DNA from: Clostridiaceae bacterium M8S5
GTDB lineage: Bacteria > Bacillota > Clostridia > Tissierellales > MCWD3
DNA: 64,000 nucleotides
NCBI GenBank assembly: GCA_029227815.1
Contig: CP118523.1
Location: 2,170,001-2,234,000 of the forward strand
Direction: 5' to 3'
Shown here piece after piece: positions 8,725 through 17,649 of this stretch (positions are counted from its first letter, which is position 1; every line of letters starts with the position of its first letter). Under the pieces are notes generated by a model, which searched no databases, had not been told where the DNA came from, and saw nothing but the letters and a program-made list of their open reading frames with translations. The position numbers and the translations under genes are program-made.

Positions 8725-9366
8725 CTACCTTTCTATTCTATTTAATTTTCTATTTACCTCTGATATTAACTGTGGTATCAAAGTAACTACAATAATAATT
8801 ATTAACTGAAACATAGTTGGCTTAAACAATTTTATATTATAAAATGTCACAAATAGTACTGCCGAAAGTATTACTAATAATAAACCCAATAAGCCTAATT
8901 TATTAATATTGTTATCTTTATCTAATGATCTTTTCTTTAAATAATATAGTAATAATTTAAAAACTATAGTATTAATAATAATAAATACTAAATGTCCTAA
9001 TGTAAAAACAGTTATATTGTTAATATCTATAATAGCATTTAATAATATACCTATTATAATAAAAATGTCTATAGCTAAAAGTATATTTAATATGGTATCT
9101 TTTATTTTAGTCGCTGTAGATTTCTTTTTACTTTCAGCTACTATTCTTTCACAAAATCTTTTTGGGTCATTTTCTATGACCTCTGACAATGATTCACCTC
9201 TTTGCTGTGCATTCAATGCTATAGAAAGTATATCCATCTTAATATCAATCAGCTCATCTTCTTGAAGTTTATAGGTACTAATATAATTTATTATTTTATT
9301 GTATATTTCCTTATTTGTATAAAGTAGATGTTTTTCGCTTTCTCTTATCTCTTCATACTTATTCAT
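8725..9366 (-). CDS. PadR-associated membrane protein with N-terminal DUF1048/DUF1129-like helical domain
   Basis: A 213-residue protein. Residues 1-75 form a helical soluble domain with a DILSIALNAQQRGESLSEV segment typical of small proteins encoded beside PadR regulators. Four hydrophobic helices follow (about 90-110, 115-135, 150-170 and 180-200). The ATG at 9366 is chosen over a GTG 9 bp upstream because the GGGAG site is then 8 bp away. It starts 1 bp after the PadR stop, so the two are translationally linked. Function unknown; such pairs are often drug-inducible. Confidence 0.75.
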   Translation of the reverse strand: MNKYEEIRESEKHLLYTNKEIYNKIINYISTYKLQEDELIDIKMDILSIALNAQQRGESLSEVIENDPKRFCERIVAESKKKSTATKIKDTILNILLAIDIFIIIGILLNAIIDINNITVFTLGHLVFIIINTIVFKLLLYYLKKRSLDKDNNINKLGLLGLLLVILSAVLFVTFYNIKLFKPTMFQLIIIIVVTLIPQLISEVNRKLNRIER

Positions 9367-9367
9367 A

Positions 9368-9694
9368 TCATTCACTCCCTTCTAATAAGCTGTTAACATT
9401 AGATGAAACACTTCTCCATAAAACTTTAAAGTCATTAAGTTGTTTCTTGCCATCATCAGTAATACTATAGTACTTTCTCTTAGGTCCAAGAGAAGACTTC
9501 TTGAATTCTGATGTTATATAACCTTTGTTTTGAAGACGTTTTAATATTGGGTACATCGTTCCTTCACTCAAATTCCCAAAACCATATCTTTCTAAGATAT
9601 TTATAATCTCATAACCATAGGTTTCTTGCCTTGATATTATTTTTAGAACACACCCATCTAATATTCCTCTCTTTAGTTGAATATCATCATACAT
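9368..9694 (-). CDS. PadR family transcriptional regulator
   Basis: A 108-residue winged-helix repressor. The PadR pattern is clear: LKRGILDGCVLKIIS, then TYGYEIINILE, LSEGTMYPILKRLQNKGYI (recognition helix) and PKRKYYSITDDGKKQL (wing). It is the short subfamily, with only a brief dimerisation helix. ATG at 9694 has GAGG 8 bp before. The promoter and palindrome upstream (9723-9755) indicate autoregulation of this three-gene operon. PadR proteins respond to phenolics or antibiotics; the ligand here is unknown. Confidence 0.92.
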   Translation of the reverse strand: MYDDIQLKRGILDGCVLKIISRQETYGYEIINILERYGFGNLSEGTMYPILKRLQNKGYITSEFKKSSLGPKRKYYSITDDGKKQLNDFKVLWRSVSSNVNSLLEGSE

Positions 9695-9722
9695 TTTATC
9701 TACCTCGCTTCGTTAGGTACAG

Positions 9723-9755
9723 GTACATTGTACTGCTATGTAGTAATTTTGTCAA
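9723..9755 (-). promoter_or_regulatory. PadR operon promoter with overlapping palindromic operator
   Basis: On the minus strand a -35 TTGACA (9750-9755) and a -10 TACAAT (9727-9732) are separated by exactly 17 bp. The perfect palindrome GTACATTGTAC (9723-9733) covers the -10 box, so a bound dimer would block RNA polymerase. It lies 29 bp before the PadR start codon. Confidence 0.75.
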
Positions 9756-9988
9756 CTATTTGTTATTTATAAATAAAGCATTATTTTTCTCTTAAAACGT
9801 AGTAATATCAACACTTTCAGCCTATGATATAATTATTATTTTAGTTATATCCAATATTTACATATTTTTCACTTGCTTAATTAAGCATTTTATTCTTTTT
9901 GAAATTGAAGATTTTAATAATATTGTGACTTTTGTGCAAGTATATAATAAATATATTTACATAAAAATAAAATGTTTAGATTAATACA

Positions 9989-10042
9989 TATAGGGCCATG
10001 GCTTAAACTAAACTTATTTAGTATTAAAGCCATGACCCTATA
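9989..10042. repeat. Long imperfect hairpin
   Basis: TATAGGG-C-CATGGCTT pairs with AAGCCATG-A-CCCTATA, and ACTAAA/TTTAGT continue the stem inside. There is no T run on either side. It is followed by TTATTGGTAG, a string also seen just after the 4800-4841 hairpin. It could end transcription of the 62-aa gene or be a small mobile repeat. Confidence 0.5.
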
Positions 10043-10155
10043 GTTATTGGTAGAATTGAGTGTCTTAGTGTAGTAGAAATGTAATTTTTTTAAATCTAAT
10101 TAGTAACGAATTTTTATAGGAAAAGTTAACGGCAACCGTATTTTAGTCTCTTTTC

Positions 10156-10344
10156 CTAATGCATTCTTTTAACTTCTTCTTCTAGTTTCCTTATTTGATC
10201 AGCAAGTTTACTTACTTCTCTGCTCATTTCTTTATTAGATTTTTTGCCTCGTAATTTTTCACCAATCCAATCTGGTAGATCTAGTAGTTCTACTAAAACC
10301 ATTACAATAATAATACTCCCTACTAACTTTATAATTTCAAACAT
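10156..10344 (-). CDS. Small membrane protein with coiled coil (62 aa)
   Basis: The first 20 residues form one membrane helix (KLVGSIIIVMVLVELL). A basic segment and then a heptad-like coiled coil follow (SREVSKLADQIRKLEEEVKR). The ribosome site GGGGGG is strong. Short proteins of this shape often act as stress or envelope sensors, but no specific function can be given. It is monocistronic. Confidence 0.7.
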   Translation of the reverse strand: MFEIIKLVGSIIIVMVLVELLDLPDWIGEKLRGKKSNKEMSREVSKLADQIRKLEEEVKRMH

Positions 10345-11159
10345 TTTTTACCCCCCTCGTATAATTAGAAATTAAAGTTATTACCTTCCGAACATTTTTT
10401 TAAAGACTTTGATAAACATTCATATCCTTTGTCAAAACCTCATCAATTCTTTTACTCTTTATTTCTCTAATTGTTAGCAAGTACAATTAAATTAGTAGCT
10501 CAACTAATTCATAATATCTCATGATAGAAGTTAAACATTACTATCCCCGTAAAAGGAGTGTCATTCCATCAATGAGATTCTATATTTTAGCTGATTGTGT
10601 TTCCTATTTCATAGGAACTACCCGTATGACTATAAAAAATTACTCATGCTTTTTTGCTTTCACTTTTTCAGTTTTAACTAAAATTGCTAGGAAATGAAAA
10701 TTTAATATCAATTTATGCTTTATGACAACATATATATGGAATCCAAAATGAATATCAGTAATAATAGTAATCTATGAGCTACTTCAAGGAAGATACCGAT
10801 TATTTCCTATAAACTAATAAAACAATTCTCCAGATAAAATTAACTTTTTACCATTTTACAATATAATTCAATTATACAATATTTATCATTATTTGTGAAT
10901 GATATAGATTTTTATACAATTATAATGTCCTTACAAAGATAAATTTTCTATACTAATATGAAAAAAGTATACTAAAAGCAATTCAAATACTTAATAGTAT
11001 ACAAGAAATAGAGATGAAATTATAAAAATATTCTTACATACTCAGATGGTTTGAAATAACATTTATACTTGTAGCAAATTTGTTATGTTTACATTAATAT
11101 TGTTTAAATCTACAAACTCTTATCTGTATGGTTACCCATATACTCTTCTCTAATTAAAA
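10345..11159. other. 815-bp intergenic region, nothing recognised
   Basis: Very AT-rich. I found no open frame with a ribosome site, no terminator with a T run and no repeat shared with the rest of the window. Confidence 0.4.
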
Positions 11160-12086
11160 TTAAGCTTTAAGTAAGGAATATATCATATTTTTTATCTCCT
11201 TAATGTCTAATAAATTGCTTACCTCATCATTAGTACATTTATTATATATAATTTCAACAAAATAAGAACCAAATTCATGCATTAAGGTACCAATAAATAA
11301 TTTCTCTACCAATGTATCATATTCTAAATCTTTGAAATACTCATGGATCATTTGGGTATCAAAATTAAACAAATCAAAAGCCATAGGTGGATATTCATAT
11401 TCAACAGGTGCAATGATGCTATCAGCATAATCAATTATAAATATATTGTCTTTTGAATCTATTATAATATTATCTCCAATGAGATCACCATGAACATAAA
11501 CATATTCTGACAATTTATAATTCATCACTATATCAATAATCTGCTCTTTAATACTGTCATTAAACTTTGTCCATCTTTTATTTTTTATTATTCTTTCTTG
11601 TATTAAATTACCATTCACTTGGTCTCTAGGTTTTATATTTAATTTGTGTAGGTTATTCCTTAGCTTATTGACAAAAGCTTTCTTCTTATTATTAGAATAA
11701 TTTTTTAGTACTTTATTTGCCTCTTGACCATCTATGTAGTCCATTATTAAATACCTAAATAAGTATTTATCTTGAATGCTTGATGCTGCAACTATAGTTG
11801 GAGCATTTAACCCCATATTTATCGCTTTTTGCATAGACTTAAGTTCTGCTCTATAATCACTATCTGTATTCGCTCCTGACTCTTTCGGTGCAAATATTTT
11901 TATTGCATATTTACCAGCTTTAAATACAGCATTTGTACCAGGTGTTAAATTGGATATATCATCATACCCTAAAAGTCCCTCTTTTAGATATATCTTTTTA
12001 ATAAGTTCTCTAAAATCACTAATAGATTGAAAAACTGCTCCCCAATCATCCCAATTATTAATACTCTTTTTAAATAAATAATTCAT
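11160..12086 (-). CDS. APH/choline-kinase-fold phosphotransferase
   Basis: A 308-residue cytoplasmic kinase-like protein. The catalytic loop is YVHGDLIGDNIII (Brenner motif HGD....N) and the metal motif FIIDYADS replaces DFG. The N lobe has KYAIKIFAP with the ATP-binding Lys. Related enzymes phosphorylate aminoglycosides, macrolides, choline or sugars. ATG at 12086 has GGAGG 5 bp upstream. It is one of three such kinases in the window (also 24401 and 46393), with low similarity between them. It may be co-transcribed with the VOC gene just upstream (50-bp gap). Confidence 0.8.
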   Translation of the reverse strand: MNYLFKKSINNWDDWGAVFQSISDFRELIKKIYLKEGLLGYDDISNLTPGTNAVFKAGKYAIKIFAPKESGANTDSDYRAELKSMQKAINMGLNAPTIVAASSIQDKYLFRYLIMDYIDGQEANKVLKNYSNNKKKAFVNKLRNNLHKLNIKPRDQVNGNLIQERIIKNKRWTKFNDSIKEQIIDIVMNYKLSEYVYVHGDLIGDNIIIDSKDNIFIIDYADSIIAPVEYEYPPMAFDLFNFDTQMIHEYFKDLEYDTLVEKLFIGTLMHEFGSYFVEIIYNKCTNDEVSNLLDIKEIKNMIYSLLKA

Positions 12087-12135
12087 TTCTGCCTCCTAGT
12101 CTTCTTACGTATAAAGATGCTAACATAAAATCTTT

Positions 12136-12573
12136 TTATTCAATCAAGTTAGATTTTTTAAAAAACTTATTTTTATTGTCTATTCTTCCGATTCCAATAT
12201 GTCTACCATCAATATCTTCTATTACAAATTCATAACTTCCATAATCGGTCAAATGTGGTCTAGATATAATTTTAATATTCTTCGATAAATATTCTTCATA
12301 TATCAGATCAACTCCGCCAACTGTATCAGGATCAATATACGCATCATAACCTACTCCATATCTTTTAATGTTAGATTCAACTTTTCCATATTTTGATTGC
12401 ACTATTACAAGTTCTATCGAATCTCTATAAATTGTTGCAAAAGCAGTATCCTTATCATAGTGACAAGCATATTTGAATCCTAATTTTTCAACATAATATT
12501 TAACAGTTCTCTCAACATCTTCAGAAATAAAAACGGAACATAGATTCACTAATTTTACTCTCGACTCACTCAT
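12136..12573 (-). CDS. VOC (glyoxalase/bleomycin-resistance) family protein
   Basis: A 145-residue protein with one pair of beta-alpha-beta-beta-beta units: VFISEDVERTVKYYVEKLGFK opens the first and YEFVIEDIDGRHIGIG closes the second. Members bind metals and act as dioxygenases, isomerases or drug-binding resistance proteins; the type here is not clear. It lies 50 bp upstream of the APH-like kinase. The ribosome site (GGATG) is weak. Confidence 0.8.
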   Translation of the reverse strand: MSESRVKLVNLCSVFISEDVERTVKYYVEKLGFKYACHYDKDTAFATIYRDSIELVIVQSKYGKVESNIKRYGVGYDAYIDPDTVGGVDLIYEEYLSKNIKIISRPHLTDYGSYEFVIEDIDGRHIGIGRIDNKNKFFKKSNLIE

Positions 12574-12653
12574 TCTAACTCATCCTTTATCTGTAATATA
12601 AACTCAAAATTTTAATATTCTAAGATATATAGTTATTCAATAACTCAACTTTA

Positions 12654-13268
12654 CTATTTTTTCAATTTATACTTTAATGCAATTTGTATAAGTTGATCTT
12701 GTGTAGGTGGTTTTATTGATTGTTCTTTTTCAGGTGATTCAATATGAAACTTTACTTTCTCCATTTTCTTAAATGTGTTCACTGAACTCTCTAAGATAAT
12801 TTGATCAAAGAACCAAAATCTTTTCTCACACTCCAAATTTTCTTCATTTTCATTGATTAATTTTTGAAACCACTCTTCTTGCAATAATTTAGGATGAAAG
12901 GCAGACTCACGCCAGAGTATCTTTCCTAAGTCTTTAAAATAGTAAGTGCTACTGAGGTACTCATCTTCACAATCACAATCATACTCACTAATTTTTTTTA
13001 AGCAATTGAAAATATCTTCTACTTTTGTACGAAACAAATCAATCCCATTATATATAACTTTATAGTCATCAATATTATCAATAGTAATTTCAAAAACCCT
13101 ATCATTTTTATATGTAATACAGTAGTCCTCATATTGAACAAAAACATGCTCTCCGTTAATTTCTTCATCATAGCAAGTTAGATGAAAAGATTGTTCAGTC
13201 TCTTTTCTTGTCATCCCAAATTTGATATTGCCTATTCCTTCATACGGGTAAATAGCTATTTTTTTCAT
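12654..13268 (-). CDS. Hypothetical protein (204 aa)
   Basis: I do not recognise a named family. The N terminus reads YPYEGIGNIKFGMTRKE, a pattern seen in small uncharacterised and immunity-like proteins. The protein is acidic and soluble, with a CDCEDEY cluster near residue 116. It starts 12 bp after the lipoprotein gene at 13281-13700 with no clear ribosome site, so translation may depend on the upstream gene. Confidence 0.65.
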   Translation of the reverse strand: MKKIAIYPYEGIGNIKFGMTRKETEQSFHLTCYDEEINGEHVFVQYEDYCITYKNDRVFEITIDNIDDYKVIYNGIDLFRTKVEDIFNCLKKISEYDCDCEDEYLSSTYYFKDLGKILWRESAFHPKLLQEEWFQKLINENEENLECEKRFWFFDQIILESSVNTFKKMEKVKFHIESPEKEQSIKPPTQDQLIQIALKYKLKK

Positions 13269-13280
13269 TTTATTATAGGA

Positions 13281-13700
13281 TTATTTCTTATTGCTTACAT
13301 CTTCAACATATACGAATACTGCACCATCATACATTTCATTCGATGCAAAATTAGGCAATGCTGTTGATTGATTTTGTTTAAAAATAAGCTTCTTTCCTTC
13401 AATCTTAAAGACATAGGTTGTTGTTACTTTATCATTTTCTGCATCATCAACCAAAATTAATTTGCTATCTTTGATTTGATAACTTCCCGAAGATATATAG
13501 CTTGATAGTACCGAATAGTAGAAGGTAAATCTATTGTCATACAGCAATACTAAATTTGGCATTATACCGATCTCATCTGTCTTTTGTATTATGTATTTTC
13601 CTAATTTTATATCTTCGTTACACTGGTTATTGTTATTAGTACAAGCACACAAACCACATATCATAAACATATAAAACATACCTATAAACAGTTTTTTCAT
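13281..13700 (-). CDS. Putative lipoprotein (139 aa)
   Basis: The N terminus is a lipoprotein signal: MKKLFIGMFYMFMI followed by lipobox GLCAC, so the mature protein begins at Cys20. The rest is a small beta-rich domain (KLGKYIIQKTDEIG...YVFKIEGKKLIFKQ), similar in style to DUF5640-like lipoproteins. It probably sits on the outer face of the membrane. Function unknown. It is followed 12 bp later by the 204-aa gene. Confidence 0.75.
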   Translation of the reverse strand: MKKLFIGMFYMFMICGLCACTNNNNQCNEDIKLGKYIIQKTDEIGIMPNLVLLYDNRFTFYYSVLSSYISSGSYQIKDSKLILVDDAENDKVTTTYVFKIEGKKLIFKQNQSTALPNFASNEMYDGAVFVYVEDVSNKK

Positions 13701-13766
13701 ACCTACTACCCCTTCTAATCTATATTCAATCTCTTATTTTCAAATTGCTTTACTGATATTCTAACA

Positions 13767-14114
13767 TTAAATCCCATAATGAATTATCCACTTATTTAAC
13801 TTTATAGCTTCTTTGGTTTTATTTATTAATTTCTCTAATTCTTTAGAATTGTATAGTTTATTCTCTTGAATAATAACTTCTAGAAAATATTTATGTGAAG
13901 TAGGAGGTATTAATGTTATACCATACCACGCAAGATTTTTACTAGGTCTATCTAAAGTATGAAAATATGTACTTAACTTTTCCAATTTATCATATAAACT
14001 CTTCATTTCATCTATCAATTCTCCATCGACAGTTATGCAGTTATATTTAGCAGGTATATATTCTTCAGTATAATCATCTATATCTAATATTCCAAATTCA
14101 TGAACATATGGCAT
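13767..14114 (-). CDS. Hypothetical protein (115 aa)
   Basis: A soluble 115-residue protein without motifs I can name; it starts MPYVHEFGILDIDDY. ATG at 14114 follows AAGGAGATG. It lies 34 bp after the GNAT gene at 14149 and may be in one transcript with it. A good ribosome site and normal codon use support a real gene. Confidence 0.65.
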   Translation of the reverse strand: MPYVHEFGILDIDDYTEEYIPAKYNCITVDGELIDEMKSLYDKLEKLSTYFHTLDRPSKNLAWYGITLIPPTSHKYFLEVIIQENKLYNSKELEKLINKTKEAIKLNKWIIHYGI

Positions 14115-14148
14115 TATATCATCTCCTTAAATATAGTAGCTATTACTA

Positions 14149-14631
14149 TTAAACACTTTCAATTATATATTGCAATTCAATCTCATCTCTTATTGGAATA
14201 CCGTCATTGCCTATTAGTGGAATAGACTGTTTAATTGCACGTGATTTCTCAATAGCATTTTTATAAATTCTTACTAATTCAAATCCTCGCTTTTGATAAA
14301 ACTTTAGAGCATTCAAGTTATCATTTGTTGTTATTAACTTCACAGTATGACAACTCTCTCCTTTTGCTTTTTTAATTATTTTATTTACTAATGCTGTACC
14401 GATTCCTTGTTGCTCTTGAAAGCTATCCAATGATATTATTTCAAGTTCACACTCTGATAAAATATAAGTAATCAATCCAATTATGCAATCTTTTTCATAA
14501 GTAATGTAACCCTCAAGCTCTGTCATATCAATTATTTTACCTCTAACAACCATCTCAGTAGAATGCCAGTTATCAATAATCAGTTTATTTACTTGGTCTC
14601 GGTTTTTCGGAGTAATTTTAACTATTTTCAT
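14149..14631 (-). CDS. GNAT family N-acetyltransferase
   Basis: A 160-residue GNAT. The acetyl-CoA loop is QEQQGIGTALVNKIIKKA (Q/RxxGxG/A), followed by LITTNDNLNALKFYQKRGFELV, the classic motif B. The gene has AAGGAGATATT before ATG 14631. Substrate unknown. The 115-aa gene follows 34 bp later. Confidence 0.88.
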   Translation of the reverse strand: MKIVKITPKNRDQVNKLIIDNWHSTEMVVRGKIIDMTELEGYITYEKDCIIGLITYILSECELEIISLDSFQEQQGIGTALVNKIIKKAKGESCHTVKLITTNDNLNALKFYQKRGFELVRIYKNAIEKSRAIKQSIPLIGNDGIPIRDEIELQYIIESV

Positions 14632-14731
14632 AATATCTCCTTTTCGCCTTTATATGCTATACTAATACTTAGCTTACAACAATTATATACCCCTATACCA
14701 TAATTTTCAATTCCATTACTCTAAAACTATA

Positions 14732-14767
14732 AAAATAACCACAAATCTATAAATTTGTGGTTATTTT
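14732..14767. terminator. Bidirectional-type terminator hairpin
   Basis: AAATAACCACAAAT pairs perfectly with ATTTGTGGTTATTT around a 6-nt loop. The A/T flanks allow it to work on either strand. It lies 107 bp past the stop of the 14874-15401 gene. Confidence 0.75.
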
Positions 14768-14873
14768 ACTGATTATTATTGTATGTAGATACCTTTCTAT
14801 AATGTACTTATAATAATCACTAATCATAATTTCTACATATTTATCCCTCTACAACATTTTAATAAATCTAATT

Positions 14874-15401
14874 CTAACCATTGCATAATTCAATCAATTT
14901 TTCACAGATATAGTCTTGAATTAATTTATCATCTATAGTCACCTTATCATCTTCATAAAGGTCAGGTTTCACTCTAAAGAAATTGATTATAAGCTTATTA
15001 TCTACTAAATAGTATTCATCTAAATGTCCTGGTACAAATATAATCTCAATATCTTCATATTTACAATTTGTAATATCAAGCTTTTTCGCAATGGCATCAA
15101 TATTAAGTGTCTTTAGGGGTGCTATCATCATCTTAGTATATTCTAGATCCTCTAACATCCACATATTATTATTCCAAAATCTCATTGTTTTCTTGTTACC
15201 CGTCATCATCTCTCTATTGGATATAGCACTTAAAACCTTTCTAACTGATTCAGATGTAAATTCATCATCATATATTAATTTCATCCCATCCATCTCAGCC
15301 ATATTTACAATATATTGCTCTCCAACTTTTTCTTTTTCGCTTGTAGCTTGCCAATAATAATCCATACCTTCTATAATATCCATATTTTTTATTAATCTCA
15401 T
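14874..15401 (-). CDS. Hypothetical protein (175 aa)
   Basis: A soluble, acidic protein whose family I cannot name. It has a methionine-rich middle (MRFWNNNMWMLEDLEYTKMMI) and a C-terminal beta-rich part. ATG at 15401 is well supported by TAGGAGGAG. It is monocistronic, with a strong hairpin terminator at 14732. Confidence 0.65.
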   Translation of the reverse strand: MRLIKNMDIIEGMDYYWQATSEKEKVGEQYIVNMAEMDGMKLIYDDEFTSESVRKVLSAISNREMMTGNKKTMRFWNNNMWMLEDLEYTKMMIAPLKTLNIDAIAKKLDITNCKYEDIEIIFVPGHLDEYYLVDNKLIINFFRVKPDLYEDDKVTIDDKLIQDYICEKLIELCNG

Positions 15402-15574
15402 TATAATCTCCTCCTATGCAAACAGTTATATATCCTTTAATATTATATAACAAAAACTATATTATTAAAATAAAATGTCTAAGTACTTTCATAAATTTGT
15501 TTGATATAAACATATTTAGTTAACCAACATAATGAATAGCTAATTCTTTTGAAGCATTCAAGGTATTAAATAAA

Positions 15575-17314
15575 CTAATAAGCTAGTGCTTTCCCATCTC
15601 TTCGTTTATCTGCTACTCCATATTTTTGATTACTTTTCTGATTTATTATTATACCTTGTACTCCACCAAAATAAGAATCCATATCTTTTTTAAAATCTAT
15701 TTTATAACCCATGTTTTTAAGTTTTTCTTGCACATCTTTGGATATCCGAGATTCAATCGTCAAAGGCATTTTCTTCCACATATGTATTCTTGGATAATCT
15801 ATTACATCTAGTAAATCCATATTATGGTCAATTAAATGCGTGATAATTTGTACCATTGTATCAGGTATTCTAGACCCACCAGGTGTTCCTATTGTAGCAT
15901 AAGGTTTCTCATCTTTCAATATCAATACAGGAGCCATAGTACTTCTTGGTCTTTTCCCGGGTTTTACTAAATTTGTCTTATATGATTTTGAAAAATTAAA
16001 CAAGTGGTCGTTAAGTACAAAACCTGTACCTTTTGGTATCACTTTACATCCAAAATGATGCCCCACTGTATTTGTTACAGAAACCATGTTTCCATATTTA
16101 TCTACAACAGATATATGTGTAGTACTATGAGATTCAAAATCTTTAGCATCTAATTGAGGAATATTTTGCAAAGCTTTTGTTCTATCTATCTGCTTTGCCC
16201 TTGCCTTTGCATATGATTTTGACAAAAGCACTGCTGAATCATCATTAAAATCTGGATCTCCAACATGATAATATCTATCATTGTTTGCTATAAATAATGC
16301 TTGACTAACTAAATGTATATATCCTGTAGAATCAGGTTTGAGTTTTGATAACTCAAAGTTTTCTAATATATTTAATGTTTCGATAATTGGCACTCCACCT
16401 GTACTACTAGGTGCTGCTGTTAATACTTCGAAATCCCTATATGTTGTTTTAATAGGATTTCTTTTCTTTGTTTTATAATTCGCCATATCTTCCATACTGA
16501 AATATCCACCATTTTTATTCACTGATTCTACAATAGTTTGCGCAATCTCACCTTTATAAAACCCATCTCTTCCTTCATTTGCAATTTTCTTTAATACCTT
16601 TGCATAGTCAGGATTTTTAAATACTTCACCTTCTTTATATGACACTCCTTCTTTTGTCAATACTTTAGCAGTTTCTGCATGTAATTTTAAACTATCTAGT
16701 GATTGTGAGAATATTTCAGCCAAATGTGGCGTAACTTTAAATCCTTCTTCTGCAACTTTTATAACTGTCTCTAAAATTTGAGTAGGTGTCATTGTTCCAT
16801 TGTCCTCTAGAGCTGTCAACCATCCATCAACAGCCCCCGGAATACAGGCATTTTTAACTGTATTTTGAGACTCCTCATATTTAGAATATAACTCTAACCA
16901 AATATCATAATTTATCGCTGAAGGTGCTGTCTCCATATAATCATAGAAAACTTGCTTTCTGGTCTTATTGTTATAAACTAACATGTACCCACTACCACCT
17001 ATACCAGCTGCATTGGGCTCAACTAACCCTATTGCAAATGACGCTGCTACTGCTGCATCAACAGCATTTCCACCTTTTTTAAGTATCTCTATACCTATTT
17101 TAGAAGCTATAGGATTTGCTGTTGACACTACTCCATTTTTCCCCTTTGCATACCTAATACTAAGATCACTTTCATGTTTATTAAGTATAGATTCATGTTG
17201 TTGCAATCGTCCTTGTTTTATTGGTTGATTAGGAATGTCACTAGGTGTTTGACATCCAGTTATAAATAATGTTAATACCAGAAATAGCACTATAGATAAG
17301 CGTTTTATTTTCAT
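15575..17314 (-). CDS. ggt: Gamma-glutamyltransferase, lipoprotein form
   Basis: A 579-residue precursor that cleaves or transfers the gamma-glutamyl group of glutathione and related compounds. The N terminus is a lipoprotein signal with lipobox ITGC (Cys21), so it is membrane-anchored outside the cell. Family marks are GGNAVDAAVAAS near residue 80, the large-subunit region PSSTGG, and the autoprocessing nucleophile Thr in HSTTHISVVD near residue 400, followed by GNMVSVTNTVG. GTPGGSRIPDT forms the glycine-rich loop. ATG at 17314 follows GGAGG. It is monocistronic. It could supply Glu or Cys-Gly to the cell. Confidence 0.93.
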   Translation of the reverse strand: MKIKRLSIVLFLVLTLFITGCQTPSDIPNQPIKQGRLQQHESILNKHESDLSIRYAKGKNGVVSTANPIASKIGIEILKKGGNAVDAAVAASFAIGLVEPNAAGIGGSGYMLVYNNKTRKQVFYDYMETAPSAINYDIWLELYSKYEESQNTVKNACIPGAVDGWLTALEDNGTMTPTQILETVIKVAEEGFKVTPHLAEIFSQSLDSLKLHAETAKVLTKEGVSYKEGEVFKNPDYAKVLKKIANEGRDGFYKGEIAQTIVESVNKNGGYFSMEDMANYKTKKRNPIKTTYRDFEVLTAAPSSTGGVPIIETLNILENFELSKLKPDSTGYIHLVSQALFIANNDRYYHVGDPDFNDDSAVLLSKSYAKARAKQIDRTKALQNIPQLDAKDFESHSTTHISVVDKYGNMVSVTNTVGHHFGCKVIPKGTGFVLNDHLFNFSKSYKTNLVKPGKRPRSTMAPVLILKDEKPYATIGTPGGSRIPDTMVQIITHLIDHNMDLLDVIDYPRIHMWKKMPLTIESRISKDVQEKLKNMGYKIDFKKDMDSYFGGVQGIIINQKSNQKYGVADKRRDGKALAY

Positions 17315-17563
17315 ATTGCACCTCCATTTTATTAGAATTTTTAGTTAATACTACTTTTATGTTAGTCAGTCAATGTACTGTCTTGTAACTTCAATATTCA
17401 TATCCCCTTGCTTTTTTTATATTTGGTGTAAATATTATGTCAATAATATCATACTACTTCTAATCATTCTGTCGAAATCTGACCCTGACAATCCTACGAA
17501 CTCTTTATTGTATATTCCTCATTATATCTAACTATTATATGTAATATTCCCTCCTATAATATA

Positions 17564-17609
17564 TATGAATACCACCAGTAAAAATCATTAGCAGATGGTA
17601 TTCATATAA
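17564..17609. repeat. 13-bp hairpin in the ggt upstream region
   Basis: TATATGAATACCA pairs with TGGTATTCATATA across about 20 nt. It lies next to the terminator at 17614 and may be part of a tandem stop signal. Confidence 0.5.
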
Positions 17610-17613
17610 AACT

Positions 17614-17643
17614 AAAAAAAGCCTTCTAAAATATATTAGAAGA
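17614..17643 (-). terminator. Terminator of the adenosine-deaminase-like gene
   Basis: On the minus strand CTTCTAA pairs with TTAGAAG, followed by GC and seven T. It begins just 7 bp past the stop codon. Confidence 0.8.
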
Positions 17644-17649
17644 CTATGC

